The translations under genes and the position numbers were made by a program. Source: Amycolatopsis solani (GTDB taxonomy: Bacteria > Actinomycetota > Actinomycetes > Mycobacteriales > Pseudonocardiaceae). Taken from it: 64,000 nucleotides of DNA. How positions within the stretch are numbered: the stretch's first letter is position 1; every line of letters begins with the position of its first letter. The notes beneath the pieces were generated by a model that was given only the letters and a program-made list of their open reading frames with translations, made no database searches and was not told the DNA's origin. Below are positions 41,020 through 50,280 of this stretch, piece by piece. Location of the stretch: NCBI RefSeq assembly GCF_033441515.1, contig NZ_JAWQJT010000002.1:1550001-1614000 (forward strand). The letters are read 5' to 3'.

Positions 41020-42672
41020 ATGCTGGACCGAGCGGTCATCGACGCCCTCTTCCCTGCCGACCTGCCCGAACCGGGGCACTGGGAGGAGCGCTACCCCGCC
41101 CGGCAGCTGCCCGAAGGCGCGCTGGTCACGCGCTTCGGCCCGTCGCCGACCGGGTTCGTGCACATCGGCGGCATCTACACCGCCACCATCGACCAGGACG
41201 TCGCCCGCCGCTCCGGTGGCCGCTACCTGGTGCGCGTCGAGGACACCGACCAGTCGCGCGAGGTCGAAGGCGCCGCCGAGCAGTTCGAGCGCGGCTTCCG
41301 CTACTTCCACCTCGCCGCCGACGAAGACGTCGAGCGCGGCGGCGACTACGGGCCCTACCAGCAGTCCGCCCGCGAACAGATCTACCTGAGCTACGTGCGC
41401 GAACTCCTCCGCCAGGGCAAGGCGTACCTCGACTTCGCGACCAAGGACGAGCTCGCCGCCATCACGCAGCGGCAGCAGGCCACCAAGCTGCCCACCGGCT
41501 ACTACGGCAGCTGGGCCATCTGGCGCGACGCCGACCCGGCCGACGTCCAGGCGAAGCTCGACGCGGGCGAGCCGTACGTCGTGCGGTTCCGCGCCCCGGA
41601 CGACACCGGCGCCCGGGCCCGGTTCACCGACGCCATCCGCGGTCCGCTCGAAGCCGAGGCCAACCGCAACGACGTCGTCATCCTCAAGAGCTCCGACCAG
41701 AGCCCGCGGCTGCCGACCTACCACTTCGCGCACGCCGTCGACGACCACCTCATGCGGGTCAACCTGGTGATCCGCGGCGACGAGTGGATCTCGTCGGTGC
41801 CGGTGCACCAGCAGCTGTTCGACGCGCTCGGCTTCGAGCCGATCACCTACGCGCACATCGCGCCGCTGATGAAGCAGGAAGGCGGCAGCAAGCGCAAGCT
41901 GTCCAAGCGCAAGGACCCGGAGGCGTCCGTCGACTTCTACATCGAAGCCGGCTACCCCACCGAGGCCGTCCTCTACTACCTGCGCGGCCTCGCCAACGGC
42001 CGGCTCGCCGAGCTGCCGCTCGAGCAGGCGCTGGCCGAGCCGATCAACCTCGCCGAATGCGGCGTCGCGGGCCCGCTCGTCGACCTGGTCAAGCTCGACG
42101 ACATCGCCGCCGACCACATCGCGACGCTGTCCGGCCCGGCGATCCTCGAGGCGGTCCGCACCTGGGCCGCGCAGTTCGACAAGGAGCTGCTGGCGGTCCT
42201 CGACGCCGAGCCCGAACTCGCGCTGCGGGCCCTCGCGGTCGAGCGCGACGGCGCCGAGAACCCGCGCAAGGACCTGAAGAAGTGGAGCGACTTCCGCGCT
42301 GTCTACGGGTTCTTCTTCCCGCAGCTGCACGCGGCGGTGACCGGCGCGGACGACGAGCGCATCGCCGCGCTCGGCGTCGACCCGGCGGTCGTCCAGGCGG
42401 TCGCCCGCGACTTCTCGGAGAGCTACCAGCAGCTCGACGACGGCGGCGAGTGGTTCGACCAGATCCGCGCGGTGGCGGCCAAGCACGGCTTCGCCCGCAA
42501 CGCCAAGGAGTTCAAGAAGAACCCCGAGGCGTTCCCGGGTTCGATCCGCGAGGCGTCGCAGATCATCCGCATCGCGCTGTCCGGCTCCACGCGCAGCCCG
42601 GACCTCCACGCGATCAGCCAGGCGCTGGGCCGCGACGAGGTCCTCGCCCGCATCGCCCCCCTGGCGAAGTAG
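41020..42672 (+). CDS. gltX: Glutamate--tRNA ligase, atypical long form
   Basis: A 550-residue class I synthetase. HIGH-type motif: FGPSPTGFVHIGGIYTATID. DYGPYQQSAREQIY and ALGFEPITYAHIAPLMKQEG follow, and the KMSKS-type loop is KRKLSKRKDPEASV. It joins glutamate to tRNA. The insert with SWAIWRDADPADVQAKLDAG and the extended C-terminus differ from the usual actinobacterial GltX, which I recall starting with RTRFCPSPTGTPHVGL, so this may be a second, laterally acquired copy. I chose the ATG at 41020. Not linked to other translation genes. Confidence 0.88.
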   Translation: MLDRAVIDALFPADLPEPGHWEERYPARQLPEGALVTRFGPSPTGFVHIGGIYTATIDQDVARRSGGRYLVRVEDTDQSREVEGAAEQFERGFRYFHLAADEDVERGGDYGPYQQSAREQIYLSYVRELLRQGKAYLDFATKDELAAITQRQQATKLPTGYYGSWAIWRDADPADVQAKLDAGEPYVVRFRAPDDTGARARFTDAIRGPLEAEANRNDVVILKSSDQSPRLPTYHFAHAVDDHLMRVNLVIRGDEWISSVPVHQQLFDALGFEPITYAHIAPLMKQEGGSKRKLSKRKDPEASVDFYIEAGYPTEAVLYYLRGLANGRLAELPLEQALAEPINLAECGVAGPLVDLVKLDDIAADHIATLSGPAILEAVRTWAAQFDKELLAVLDAEPELALRALAVERDGAENPRKDLKKWSDFRAVYGFFFPQLHAAVTGADDERIAALGVDPAVVQAVARDFSESYQQLDDGGEWFDQIRAVAAKHGFARNAKEFKKNPEAFPGSIREASQIIRIALSGSTRSPDLHAISQALGRDEVLARIAPLAK

Positions 42673-42681
42673 CGGCGCCGG

Positions 42682-42706
42682 CCCGGCCGGGGGTCACTCG
42701 GCCGGG
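42682..42706. terminator. Hairpin between convergent gltX and CheR genes
   Basis: CCCGGCCG (42682-42689) pairs with CGGCCGGG (42699-42706) across a 9-base loop. The right arm falls inside the last codons of the CheR gene. Confidence 0.45.
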
Positions 42707-44553
42707 TCGGGCTTCGTTTCTTCCATCATCAGCAACGCGCCCTGGCTTTCGCCGTTCGAGGTGCGCAGGGAACCGCAGAGCAGCCGGACGACCGCCGCAC
42801 GGCCACGGCGGTTGATCGCGTCCAGCATCAGCTCGCCGTAGTAGGACGAGTCCGACAGCGCTTCGCGCAGGACCGGGCGCAGCTCCGCCACCGGCAGGCC
42901 GATGTCCAGGTTCAGCAGGTGGGTGCCCTCGGCCTCTTCCCGCCGCACGCCCCAGAGGTCTTCCGCGCCGCGGTTCCACGCCTTGATCCGCATCTCGGCG
43001 TCGATCACGACGATGCCGGCCCGGATCGAGGTGAGCACCGACTCCAGGAACTCGTTCACCTCGTCGAGGTCGAGGCTGCGCTCGCGCAGGGCGTCGTTGA
43101 TCGTCTGCAGTTCGTCGTTGGTGGACTGCAGCTCCTCGTTCATCGTCTCCAGTTCCTCGTTGGTGGACTGGAGCTCTTCGTTCGTCGTCTCCAGTTCCTC
43201 CACCGTGGACTGGAGTTCTTCGTTGGTGGTCTCGAGTTCCTCGTTGGTCGACTGCAGTTCCTCGTACGCCGACTCGAGCTGCCGGTTCGTGTGCTCCAGC
43301 TCGGTGAGCAGCTGGCGCGCCCAGCTCACGTCGTGGAACACCACCGAAACGCCGAGCAGCGCCTTGGCCTTGTTCACCAGCGGGTTGACGTGCACCTCGT
43401 ACCAGACGGTCTCGCCGGCCCGGCGCCACTCCACGTCCTTGATCCGCAGCGACCGGCGTTCGAGGCGGGCCTGCTCGACGTAGGCGCGCAGCGCCACCGG
43501 CCGGTAGGAGACGTCGAGGTCGCGCAGCGGCCGCCCGATGTCGCGTTCGGACAGTCCGAACGCGACTTCCGCCTGCGAGTTGATCAGCGCGGTCGTCTCC
43601 TCCTCGGTGACGACGATCTGGGCGACCGGGCTCGCCGAAAAGGCGTGCTCACGCAGTTCTTCGAGGCCGGAGATGTCCTGGGTGCGCCGCTGCGGGAAGC
43701 CCTGCGAGACGAAGTGGTTGAAGCTGACCGGGGCGTTGACCGCCTTGCGGAACACCCGCCGCTTGAGGTCCATCGGCTCGAAGATCCGGGTGTGCGACAG
43801 CAGCATCTCGGCCTTGCCGAGGAACAGCACCCCGCGGGAAGCGAGCGCGAAGTGGAACCGCTCGAGCACCTTCGTCTGCGTCTCGGCGTTGAAGTACATC
43901 AGCGTGTTGCGGCAGACCAGCAGGTCGATGCGGGAGATCGGCGCGTCCTGCACCAGGTCGTTGCGCCCGAAGATGACCGACCGGCGCAGGTCCTTGCGGA
44001 AGCAGTACCGGCTCCCCTGCAGCTCGAAGTACTGCTCCAGCTGGGCCTCGGTGAGCCCTTCGACCTCGGCCGGGGTGTAGGCCGCGTGCCGGGCCTGCAC
44101 CAGCGCTTCGTCGTCGACGTCGGTGGCGTAGATCTTCACCCGCTGCCGGAACGCCTCGATCCCGAGCGCGTCGGCGAAGAGCATGGCCAGGCTGTAGGCC
44201 TCCTGCCCGCCCGCGCACCCGGCGCTCCACACGCGGATCGGCTCTTCGGGACTGCGCTCGGCGAGCAGCGCGGGCAGCACCTCTTCCCGCAGGTAGTCCC
44301 ACGCGTCGGGGTCGCGGAAGAACCCGGTCACGTTGATCAGGATGGTGTTGAAGAGCGCGACGAACTCGTCGGCGTTGACCTGCAGCTGGTCGATGTAGTC
44401 CGTGTAGTTGTCGATCTCGACCTGGCTCATCCGGCGGCGGACCCGGCGCATCAGGCTGCTGCGCTTGTACCCGGTGAAGTCGAAGCCCCGTGACTCCTTG
44501 AGGTAGGTCAGCACGGACTCGAACTCGCCGTTGGGTTCCCTGGGCTCGCTCAC
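42694..44553 (-). CDS. CheR-type methyltransferase with PAS domains and coiled coil
   Basis: A 619-residue protein. Residues about 10-265 form a CheR methyltransferase (FDFTGYKRSSLMRRVRRRM, NVTGFFRDPDAWDYLREEVL, VWSAGCAGGQEAYSLAMLFA, DLLVCRNTLMYFN). Then a PAS-like region, and a coiled coil at about 405-480 built of repeated (T/S)NEEL(Q/E)(S/T) units, followed by a second PAS domain (GIVVIDAEMRIKAWNRGAED, DLWGVRREE). Stand-alone CheR/PAS proteins modify or scaffold sensory complexes. It lies 11 bp after the STAS/ATPase gene in the operon; no chemoreceptor gene is near, so chemotaxis in the classical sense is unlikely. Confidence 0.88.
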   Translation of the reverse strand: MSEPREPNGEFESVLTYLKESRGFDFTGYKRSSLMRRVRRRMSQVEIDNYTDYIDQLQVNADEFVALFNTILINVTGFFRDPDAWDYLREEVLPALLAERSPEEPIRVWSAGCAGGQEAYSLAMLFADALGIEAFRQRVKIYATDVDDEALVQARHAAYTPAEVEGLTEAQLEQYFELQGSRYCFRKDLRRSVIFGRNDLVQDAPISRIDLLVCRNTLMYFNAETQTKVLERFHFALASRGVLFLGKAEMLLSHTRIFEPMDLKRRVFRKAVNAPVSFNHFVSQGFPQRRTQDISGLEELREHAFSASPVAQIVVTEEETTALINSQAEVAFGLSERDIGRPLRDLDVSYRPVALRAYVEQARLERRSLRIKDVEWRRAGETVWYEVHVNPLVNKAKALLGVSVVFHDVSWARQLLTELEHTNRQLESAYEELQSTNEELETTNEELQSTVEELETTNEELQSTNEELETMNEELQSTNDELQTINDALRERSLDLDEVNEFLESVLTSIRAGIVVIDAEMRIKAWNRGAEDLWGVRREEAEGTHLLNLDIGLPVAELRPVLREALSDSSYYGELMLDAINRRGRAAVVRLLCGSLRTSNGESQGALLMMEETKPDPAE

Positions 44554-44564
44554 GATGTGACACG

Positions 44565-45329
44565 CTACCCGGCGTAACTGTCACCGCTGGTACGGGGACG
44601 CTGGACGAGAACGGCCCAGACGACCTTCCCGCCCGCCCACGACCGGCTGCACCCCCAAGTGCGAGCCAGCTGCGCGACGAGTTTCAGCCCCATGCCGGGT
44701 TCGAACGGGGAAAGCCGTTCGAGCAGCACCGCCGGGCGCGGGTCCTGGTCGGCCACGGCCACCGTGCACACGCCCGCCCGGAGGTCGAGGCGCAGCCGCG
44801 GTTCCGACGTGGTGTGCTTCAGGACGTTCTCGACCAGCTCGGTGGCGATGAAGCGGGCGTCTTCGGAAAGCCCGGGGACGCCCCACTGGGCCAGCCGGCC
44901 GGTGACGAATTCGCGGGCCTGCGCCGAACTGCCTTCGGCGCGGGCGAAGGTGCGTTCGCTCCGCCGCCGCACCGGGTGGTCCAGTGCCGCCGCGGCCGCG
45001 GCCAGGTCGGCGCGGACCGGGACGTAGCGGTCGACGGCGTGGCGGCCCAGCAGCGTCCGGCGTTCCGGCTCGGCGACCACCACCGTGAACGGGATGCCCG
45101 GCCAGTCGCCGATCCGCATGGCGATCAGGGCGAACACGCTGAGCAGCGACGGGTCGCCGATCTCGAGCGCGCTGATGTCGGCCACCAAGCCGTCCGGCGC
45201 GTCCGTCGCGATCTTGAGCAGGCCGTCGCGCAGCTGGGGGTAGGAAACCCGGTCGAACTCGCCGGTGACCGTCACGACCGTCGCGGTCCCGTGGCTGCCG
45301 ACCGCGAGGTGCACCGCTGAAGAAATCAT
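44565..45329 (-). CDS. STAS domain fused to HATPase (anti-sigma factor-like)
   Basis: A 254-residue fusion. Residues about 8-110 form a STAS domain (VVTVTGEFDRVSYPQLRDGL, VADISALEIGDPSLLSVFAL), in which DPS occupies the usual phosphoacceptor Ser region. Residues about 130-245 form an SpoIIAB/RsbW-like ATPase (DARFIATELVENVLKHTTSE with the N-box, GVCTVAVADQDPRPAV, GMGLKLVAQLARTWG). Such proteins join partner-switching circuits that control sigma factors. Its ATG overlaps the CheB stop as ATGA, so a link between CheB/CheR signalling and partner switching is implied. Confidence 0.85.
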   Translation of the reverse strand: MISSAVHLAVGSHGTATVVTVTGEFDRVSYPQLRDGLLKIATDAPDGLVADISALEIGDPSLLSVFALIAMRIGDWPGIPFTVVVAEPERRTLLGRHAVDRYVPVRADLAAAAAALDHPVRRRSERTFARAEGSSAQAREFVTGRLAQWGVPGLSEDARFIATELVENVLKHTTSEPRLRLDLRAGVCTVAVADQDPRPAVLLERLSPFEPGMGLKLVAQLARTWGCSRSWAGGKVVWAVLVQRPRTSGDSYAG

Positions 45330-46354
45330 GGTCCCTCCGCCGTTTCCTCGCTTCCCGCGGCCGCGCGGAGCAGGAACCGGCGCAGCGTCTCCGCGGCGGC
45401 GGCGGCTTCACGGGCGGAGGAGGCATAGCGCTCCGCCAGTCCGCCCGGCCGCCGGCCGCCGGCCTGCGCCGCCAGCTTGGCGGCCAGGGTCGCCTTCTCG
45501 TCCAGCGCGCGCAATGCCTTCTGCAGCGCGAACCGGAACTCGTCGTCCTGGGCGGTGAGGAGGGCTTCGGCCGACCACGCGTGCCCGATCCGGCAGCGGT
45601 ACCGGCCCACCGGGTCGACCTCGGCGAGCGGCCCCTGGCAGTCGGGGCAGGTGTAGCCCGCGGCGATGTCCCGTTCGGCGGGTTTGAGCGCGCCCGCCCG
45701 CACCCCGGCCCGCGCGATGCGGTCCTCCAGCAGCAGGACGTCCGACGGCGGCCGGCCCCCGGACTGCTCCACCGGCATCCGGACCAGCTTGTCGAGCATC
45801 GCGCCGATTTCGGCGGCACGGGCCGTGTACGCGTTGTCCACCAGGGAAAGCGCGTTTTCCGGCATGCCGCTGTAGAGCGCGTCGGCCGGGTCCTGGACCA
45901 CGGCGACACCGCCCTGGTCCACGATCGCGCGCAGGCCGGCCGCGCCGTCGTCCAGCACCCCGGAAAGCACGACGCCGATGACGCGGGACCCGCCCGTCAG
46001 CGCGGCCGACCGGAACGTGGCGTTGACCGCGGGCCGGTGGCCGTTCTCGGTCGGGCCCGCCGAAAGGACCAGGCAGCCGCTTTCGGTGAGCAGGTGCCGG
46101 TCCGGCGGCGCGACGTACACGGTGCCGGGCTCGATCACCGCGCCGTGGCTCGCGGTCCGGGCGGGCAGCTGCCCGGCGTTGTCGAGGATGCGGGCGAGCG
46201 CGCTGTGCGCCCGCGCGGCGACGTGCATGGTGACCAGCAGTGTCCCGGGGAAGTCGGCGGGCAGTCCGGCCACCACGGCGCGCAGCGCCTCGACTCCACC
46301 GGCCGAGGCACCGACCACGACGAGATCACGCCGGAAGGGCGGCACGACGTCCAC
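45326..46354 (-). CDS. CheB-type methylesterase with C-terminal zinc ribbon
   Basis: A 342-residue protein without a receiver domain. The esterase domain (about 1-190) has the catalytic Ser in VVVGASAGGVEAL, His in LLVTMHVAARAHS and Asp in VVLSGVLDDGAAGL. Residues about 230-265 contain a putative zinc ribbon, YTCPDCQGPLAEV and GRYRCRIGHAWS (three Cys and a His). It would demethylate or deamidate glutamyl residues of a partner protein. It forms an operon with a second CheB (38 bp upstream) and the STAS/ATPase gene (4-bp overlap). Confidence 0.88.
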   Translation of the reverse strand: MDVVPPFRRDLVVVGASAGGVEALRAVVAGLPADFPGTLLVTMHVAARAHSALARILDNAGQLPARTASHGAVIEPGTVYVAPPDRHLLTESGCLVLSAGPTENGHRPAVNATFRSAALTGGSRVIGVVLSGVLDDGAAGLRAIVDQGGVAVVQDPADALYSGMPENALSLVDNAYTARAAEIGAMLDKLVRMPVEQSGGRPPSDVLLLEDRIARAGVRAGALKPAERDIAAGYTCPDCQGPLAEVDPVGRYRCRIGHAWSAEALLTAQDDEFRFALQKALRALDEKATLAAKLAAQAGGRRPGGLAERYASSAREAAAAAETLRRFLLRAAAGSEETAEGP

Positions 46355-46392
46355 CTCCTCACCTGCACTTCCACGGTAGTCGAGTCGAGCCG

Positions 46393-47028
46393 CTACGACG
46401 AGTAGCCCCCACCGTGCGGGCTAAACCCGCCGGGACGCGCGATGTGCCCGCCGACGTGGTCGCGGATGGCCCCGGCGATCTCCGGCAGCGGCAGCACGGT
46501 GCCGACCTGCCCGGTGAGGATCGCGGCACCTGGCATGCCGAAGTGCTGCGAGGTGGCTTCGTCCTGGGCGAAAACGGTCCCCCCGCAGCGGACGATCGCC
46601 CGGATCCCGGCCTGCGCGTCGGTCCCGCGGCCGGTCAGGACCACCGCCAGCGCGCGGGGACCGCACGTGACGGCGAGCGTCGCCAGCAGCAGGTCCGCCG
46701 ACGGGCGCGCCGGCGGCAGCGCACCGGCGTCCAGCAGCCCGATCCGCCCACCCGGGGTGACCAGCAGGTGCCGCGCCGAGGGGGCGACCAGCACGGTGCC
46801 GGGCGTCAGCTCGTCGTCGTCCGCGGCTTCGGCGACCCGCAGCGCGGTGCGTCCGTCGAGGATCGCGGCCAGCTGGCTCGGCCAGCTCGGATCCAGGTGC
46901 TGCGCGACGAGCACCGCGGCCGGGAAGTCCGCCGGCAACGCGCCGAGCACCCGGGAGAAGGCGTCCAATCCGCCGGCGGAGGCGACCAGTGCGACGACCG
47001 GGACCCGCACGGGGTAGGCGGCGGTCAC
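46393..47028 (-). CDS. Second CheB-type methylesterase, esterase domain only
   Basis: About 211 residues, esterase domain alone: VVALVASAGGLDAFSRVLGA (Ser), AVLVAQHLDPSWPSQL (His) and AVVLTGRGTDAQAGIRAIVR (Asp) keep the triad. There is no receiver domain. The start is uncertain: GTG 47028 has GGTGGG in front of it, while a longer frame from GTG 47109 adds 27 Arg-rich residues. It is the first gene of the operon CheB, CheB, STAS/ATPase, CheR. Having two CheB genes with one CheR suggests separate substrates. Confidence 0.82.
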   Translation of the reverse strand: MTAAYPVRVPVVALVASAGGLDAFSRVLGALPADFPAAVLVAQHLDPSWPSQLAAILDGRTALRVAEAADDDELTPGTVLVAPSARHLLVTPGGRIGLLDAGALPPARPSADLLLATLAVTCGPRALAVVLTGRGTDAQAGIRAIVRCGGTVFAQDEATSQHFGMPGAAILTGQVGTVLPLPEIAGAIRDHVGGHIARPGGFSPHGGGYSS

Positions 47029-47183
47029 CGGGACCCACCGCCGTCGCCGGCCACCCGCCGCGACCGGCCGCACGCTTCTCGACGGCCGCGCATACCCCGA
47101 TTTTGACACCTCCGCGCGCCGGTCACCAGCAGCCCGGAGTGTCCTCGGTGCCGGACTCCGGGCGGACGTGGCATGCTCGACGC

Positions 47184-47576
47184 GTGACCACCTGGATCGA
47201 CGTGATCAACTTTGTGCGGACGCGGTACGAAGTCCTGGAGGAGTCGGACGGCTGGCTGCGGTTCCGGCTGCACGGCCCGAGCGACCGGACCCAGCAGGCG
47301 ACGGTCCACCACCTGGCCGAGCTCGACGGCGGCTCGTGGATCGAAATCTCCTCACCCGTCGGCTGGGCCGACTCGGTCGACCTGCGGAAGCTCCTCGAGC
47401 TCGCCGGCGGTTCGGCGGTCGGCGGCGCGGCCGTGGTGGACGGCGTCGCCCTCCTCAAGCACACCGTGCCGTTGGAGGACCTCAGCATCGAGGAGGAGTT
47501 CGAGCGCCCCCTCAAGGCGGTCGTCGCCCGCGCGGACGCCTTCGAGCACGAGCTGACCGCGGCCGACGAGTTCTGA
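47184..47576 (+). CDS. YbjN-like / secretion-chaperone-like small protein
   Basis: A 130-residue acidic protein: [60 protein letters not shown] and [20 protein letters not shown]. The alternating strand and helix pattern recalls YbjN or type III chaperone-like folds, which are soluble helper proteins. The GTG at 47184 is chosen because the Trp-rich core starts there; longer frames upstream are antisense to the CheB gene. Function unknown. Confidence 0.72.
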   Translation: MTTWIDVINFVRTRYEVLEESDGWLRFRLHGPSDRTQQATVHHLAELDGGSWIEISSPVGWADSVDLRKLLELAGGSAVGGAAVVDGVALLKHTVPLEDLSIEEEFERPLKAVVARADAFEHELTAADEF

Positions 47577-47697
47577 CCGTCCACAGGGGACACCGGGTGC
47601 CCGTCCGGAGTGGACGGCCGTCCGCTGCCTCGCGTGCAGCGGGCCGCCCACCGTCGGGCATGCTGGTCCCCGGTATCAGGGGACGAGAGGGCGCGAA

Positions 47698-49680
47698 ATG
47701 GGTGTTTCACCCGATTTGACCATTCCGGCGAAGGTCGACAGCCCGGTGCCGCCGAAACCACCGGCGTCCGGGATCGCCCGGTGGCTGCTGGAGCACCGCG
47801 TGGCCCCCGTCGGCCGCGCCGGCGGTGAGGACCACGGCACCCCGCAGGCGTGGTGGAAGGTCATGTGCCTCACCGGCGTCGACTACTTCTCGACGCTCTC
47901 CTACCTGCCCGGGATCGCCGCGCTCGCCGCCGGGGCGCTCTCGCCGCTGGCCACGCTGCTCATCGTCGCGCTGACCCTGCTCGGCATGCTGCCGATGTAC
48001 CGCCGGGTCGCCCGGGAAAGCCCGCACGGGCAGGGGTCGGTCGCGATGCTGGAAAACCTGCTGCCGTTCTGGCGCGGGAAGCTCTTCGTGCTCACCCTGC
48101 TCGGGTTCGTGGCCACGTCGTGGATCATCACGATCACGCTGTCCTCGGCCGACGCCACCGTGCACATGCTGGAGAACCCGTACCTGCCGGGCTTCCTGCA
48201 CGGCCACGCCGTCCTCATCACCGTCGTGCTGCTGCTGATCCTCGGCGGGGTGTTCCTGCTCGGCTTCAGCGAGGCCGTCGGCGTCGCCATCCCGCTCGTC
48301 GCGGTCTTCCTGGTGCTCAACGCCGTGGTCACCGGTGCCGGCGTGCTCGACCTGCTCGGCGACCCCGCGGCGCTCTCCCGCTGGAGCGACGCCCTGACCA
48401 GCGGCGGCGGCGGGTTCGGCGGCATCGTCGGCCCGGCCGTCATCGCCTTCCCGATGCTGGTGCTCGGGCTCTCCGGGTTCGAGACCGGCGTCAGCATGAT
48501 GCCGCTGGTCGCCGCCGACGGGAAGACCGCGGAGGAGCGGCTGGAGTCGCGGATCCGCAACACGCGGAAGCTGCTCACCGCCGCCGCGCTCATCATGTCC
48601 GTGTTCCTCATCGCGACCAGCTTCGTCACCACCGTGCTGATCCCGGCGGACGCGTTCAAGGAGGGCGGCGAGGCCAACGGCCGCGCGATGGCCTACCTCG
48701 CCCACCACGAGCTGGGCGAGATCTTCGGGACCGTGTACGACATCAGCAGCGTGCTCATCCTGTGGTTCGCGGGTGCGTCGGCGATGGCCGGGCTGATCAA
48801 CATCGTCCCGCGGTACCTGCCCTCCTACGGCATGGCGCCGGAGTGGGGCCGGGCGGTCCGGCCGGTCGTGCTCGTCTACACCGCGATCAGCGTCCTCATC
48901 ACCATCGCGTTCGGCGCCGACGTCAACGCCCAGGCCGGCGCCTACGCGACCGGCATCCTCGCGATGATGGTCTCGGGCGCGGTCGCGGTCAGCATCTCGG
49001 CGATCCGCCGCCGCCAGCGCGGCGCGGCCGCGGGTTTCGTCGTCCTGACGCTCGTCCTGCTCTACGCGCTCGTCGAGAACGTCATCGAGAAGCCGGACGG
49101 GATCGCCATCTCGGCGCTGTTCATCCTCGGGATCATCGTCGTCTCGCTGGTTTCGCGGGTCACGCGGACCACGGAGCTGCGTGCCGAGCACATCGAGTTC
49201 GACGACGAGGCCCGCCGGTTCGTCGCCGACTCGCTGGCCCACGACGGCGCCCTGAACATCATCGCCAACAAGCGCCAGGGCGGCGACCTCGCCGAGTACT
49301 CCGCCAAGGAAGCCGAACAGCGCGGGATGAACCCGGTGCCGGGCGCCGCCGACATCCTGTTCCTCGAGATCGACGTCGTGGACCCGTCGGAGTTCAGCAA
49401 CGTGCTGCAGGTGCGCGGCGTCGAAGTCGACGGCTACCGCATCCTGCGCGCGAACAGCCCGGCGGCGCCCAACGCGATCGCCGCGATCCTGCTGACCCTG
49501 CGCGACGTCACCGGCGTCCGGCCGCACTGCTACTTCGAGTGGTCCGAAGGCAACCCGCTCGGGCACCTGTTCCGCTACCTGCTCCTCGGCCGCGGCGACA
49601 CCGCACCGGTCGTCCGCGAGATCATCCGCAGCAGCGAGCCGGACGCGGACCGCAGGCCCGGCATCCACGTGGGCGGCTGA
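47698..49680 (+). CDS. APC-superfamily permease with cytosolic C-terminal domain
   Basis: A 660-residue permease with about 12 membrane helices in residues 45-500 ([80 protein letters not shown]). About 150 soluble residues follow ([35 protein letters not shown]), which look regulatory. APC members import amino acids or, in KimA-like members, potassium. The substrate is unclear. The ATG at 47698 follows GAGAGGGCG. It is followed by the DinB-like gene 2 bp downstream. Confidence 0.87.
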   Translation: MGVSPDLTIPAKVDSPVPPKPPASGIARWLLEHRVAPVGRAGGEDHGTPQAWWKVMCLTGVDYFSTLSYLPGIAALAAGALSPLATLLIVALTLLGMLPMYRRVARESPHGQGSVAMLENLLPFWRGKLFVLTLLGFVATSWIITITLSSADATVHMLENPYLPGFLHGHAVLITVVLLLILGGVFLLGFSEAVGVAIPLVAVFLVLNAVVTGAGVLDLLGDPAALSRWSDALTSGGGGFGGIVGPAVIAFPMLVLGLSGFETGVSMMPLVAADGKTAEERLESRIRNTRKLLTAAALIMSVFLIATSFVTTVLIPADAFKEGGEANGRAMAYLAHHELGEIFGTVYDISSVLILWFAGASAMAGLINIVPRYLPSYGMAPEWGRAVRPVVLVYTAISVLITIAFGADVNAQAGAYATGILAMMVSGAVAVSISAIRRRQRGAAAGFVVLTLVLLYALVENVIEKPDGIAISALFILGIIVVSLVSRVTRTTELRAEHIEFDDEARRFVADSLAHDGALNIIANKRQGGDLAEYSAKEAEQRGMNPVPGAADILFLEIDVVDPSEFSNVLQVRGVEVDGYRILRANSPAAPNAIAAILLTLRDVTGVRPHCYFEWSEGNPLGHLFRYLLLGRGDTAPVVREIIRSSEPDADRRPGIHVGG

Positions 49681-49682
49681 GG

Positions 49683-50207
49683 ATGGGTTCGTTCGACGTA
49701 CCGCTGGACGGCGAACGCGTCCAGCTCGAGGCGTTCATCGAGGAGCACCGCGGCGCCATCGAAGCCGCCCTCGACGGTTTGACGGAGGAGCAGGCCCGCC
49801 GCCGGCTGGTCCCGTCGGCGACGACGGTGCTGGGACTGCTCAAGCACGTCACGTGGATGCAGCGCGTGTGGTTCGAGGAGTGCGTGGGCGGCCGGTCCCG
49901 TGCCGAGCTCGGGCTGGTCGCGAGCCCGGACGACTCCTTCCGGCTGGGTGAGGGCGACACCGTCGCGTCGGTCACCGCGGCCCACCGGGAAGCCTGCGCG
50001 ACGGCCCGGGAGGTGGTCGCGGAGCTGCCCCTGGACACCGTCGTGACCGGCCACCGGACGGGCCCGCGCACGCTTCGGTGGGTGTACCTGCAGGTGCTGC
50101 GGGAGCTGGCCCAGCACTGCGGGCACGCCGACATCCTGCGCGAGCAGATCCTCGCCGCCCGACCGGTCCCGCAGGCACGCACTGAAGGGGACGTTCCTGG
50201 CATGTGA
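49683..50207 (+). CDS. DinB-family (DUF664-like) protein
   Basis: A 174-residue four-helix protein of the DinB/YfiT type: LDGLTEEQARRRLVPSATTV, LGLLKHVTWMQRVWFEECVG (first metal His) and LRELAQHCGHADILREQILA (His pair) supply the usual three-His metal site. In actinobacteria such proteins are often mycothiol- or bacillithiol-type thiol-dependent enzymes. It lies 2 bp after the APC gene. Its last nine residues are encoded by the left arm of a palindromic repeat at 50180, so the C-terminus has been rewritten by that element. Confidence 0.87.
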   Translation: MGSFDVPLDGERVQLEAFIEEHRGAIEAALDGLTEEQARRRLVPSATTVLGLLKHVTWMQRVWFEECVGGRSRAELGLVASPDDSFRLGEGDTVASVTAAHREACATAREVVAELPLDTVVTGHRTGPRTLRWVYLQVLRELAQHCGHADILREQILAARPVPQARTEGDVPGM

Positions 50208-50230
50208 TGACAGGAACGTCCCCTTCAGTG
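50180..50230. repeat. Palindromic element, family B, at the DinB gene end
   Basis: Perfect 20-bp arms at 50180-50199 and 50211-50230 (core CTGAAGGGGACGTTCC) with an 11-base loop. A further partial copy lies at 50244-50258. The left arm and loop overlap the last codons and stop of the DinB gene. It lies between convergent genes and may act as a bidirectional terminator. Confidence 0.8.
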
Positions 50231-50280
50231 CATCAGATGCCGGCAACGTCCCCTTCAGGACGGCGGGACCGCGCCGGGAG

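Noticed and set aside
47577..47697. The leader of the APC permease gene as a possible riboswitch.
   Set aside because: About 120 bp with only weak inverted repeats; I could not match the conserved core of any riboswitch class.
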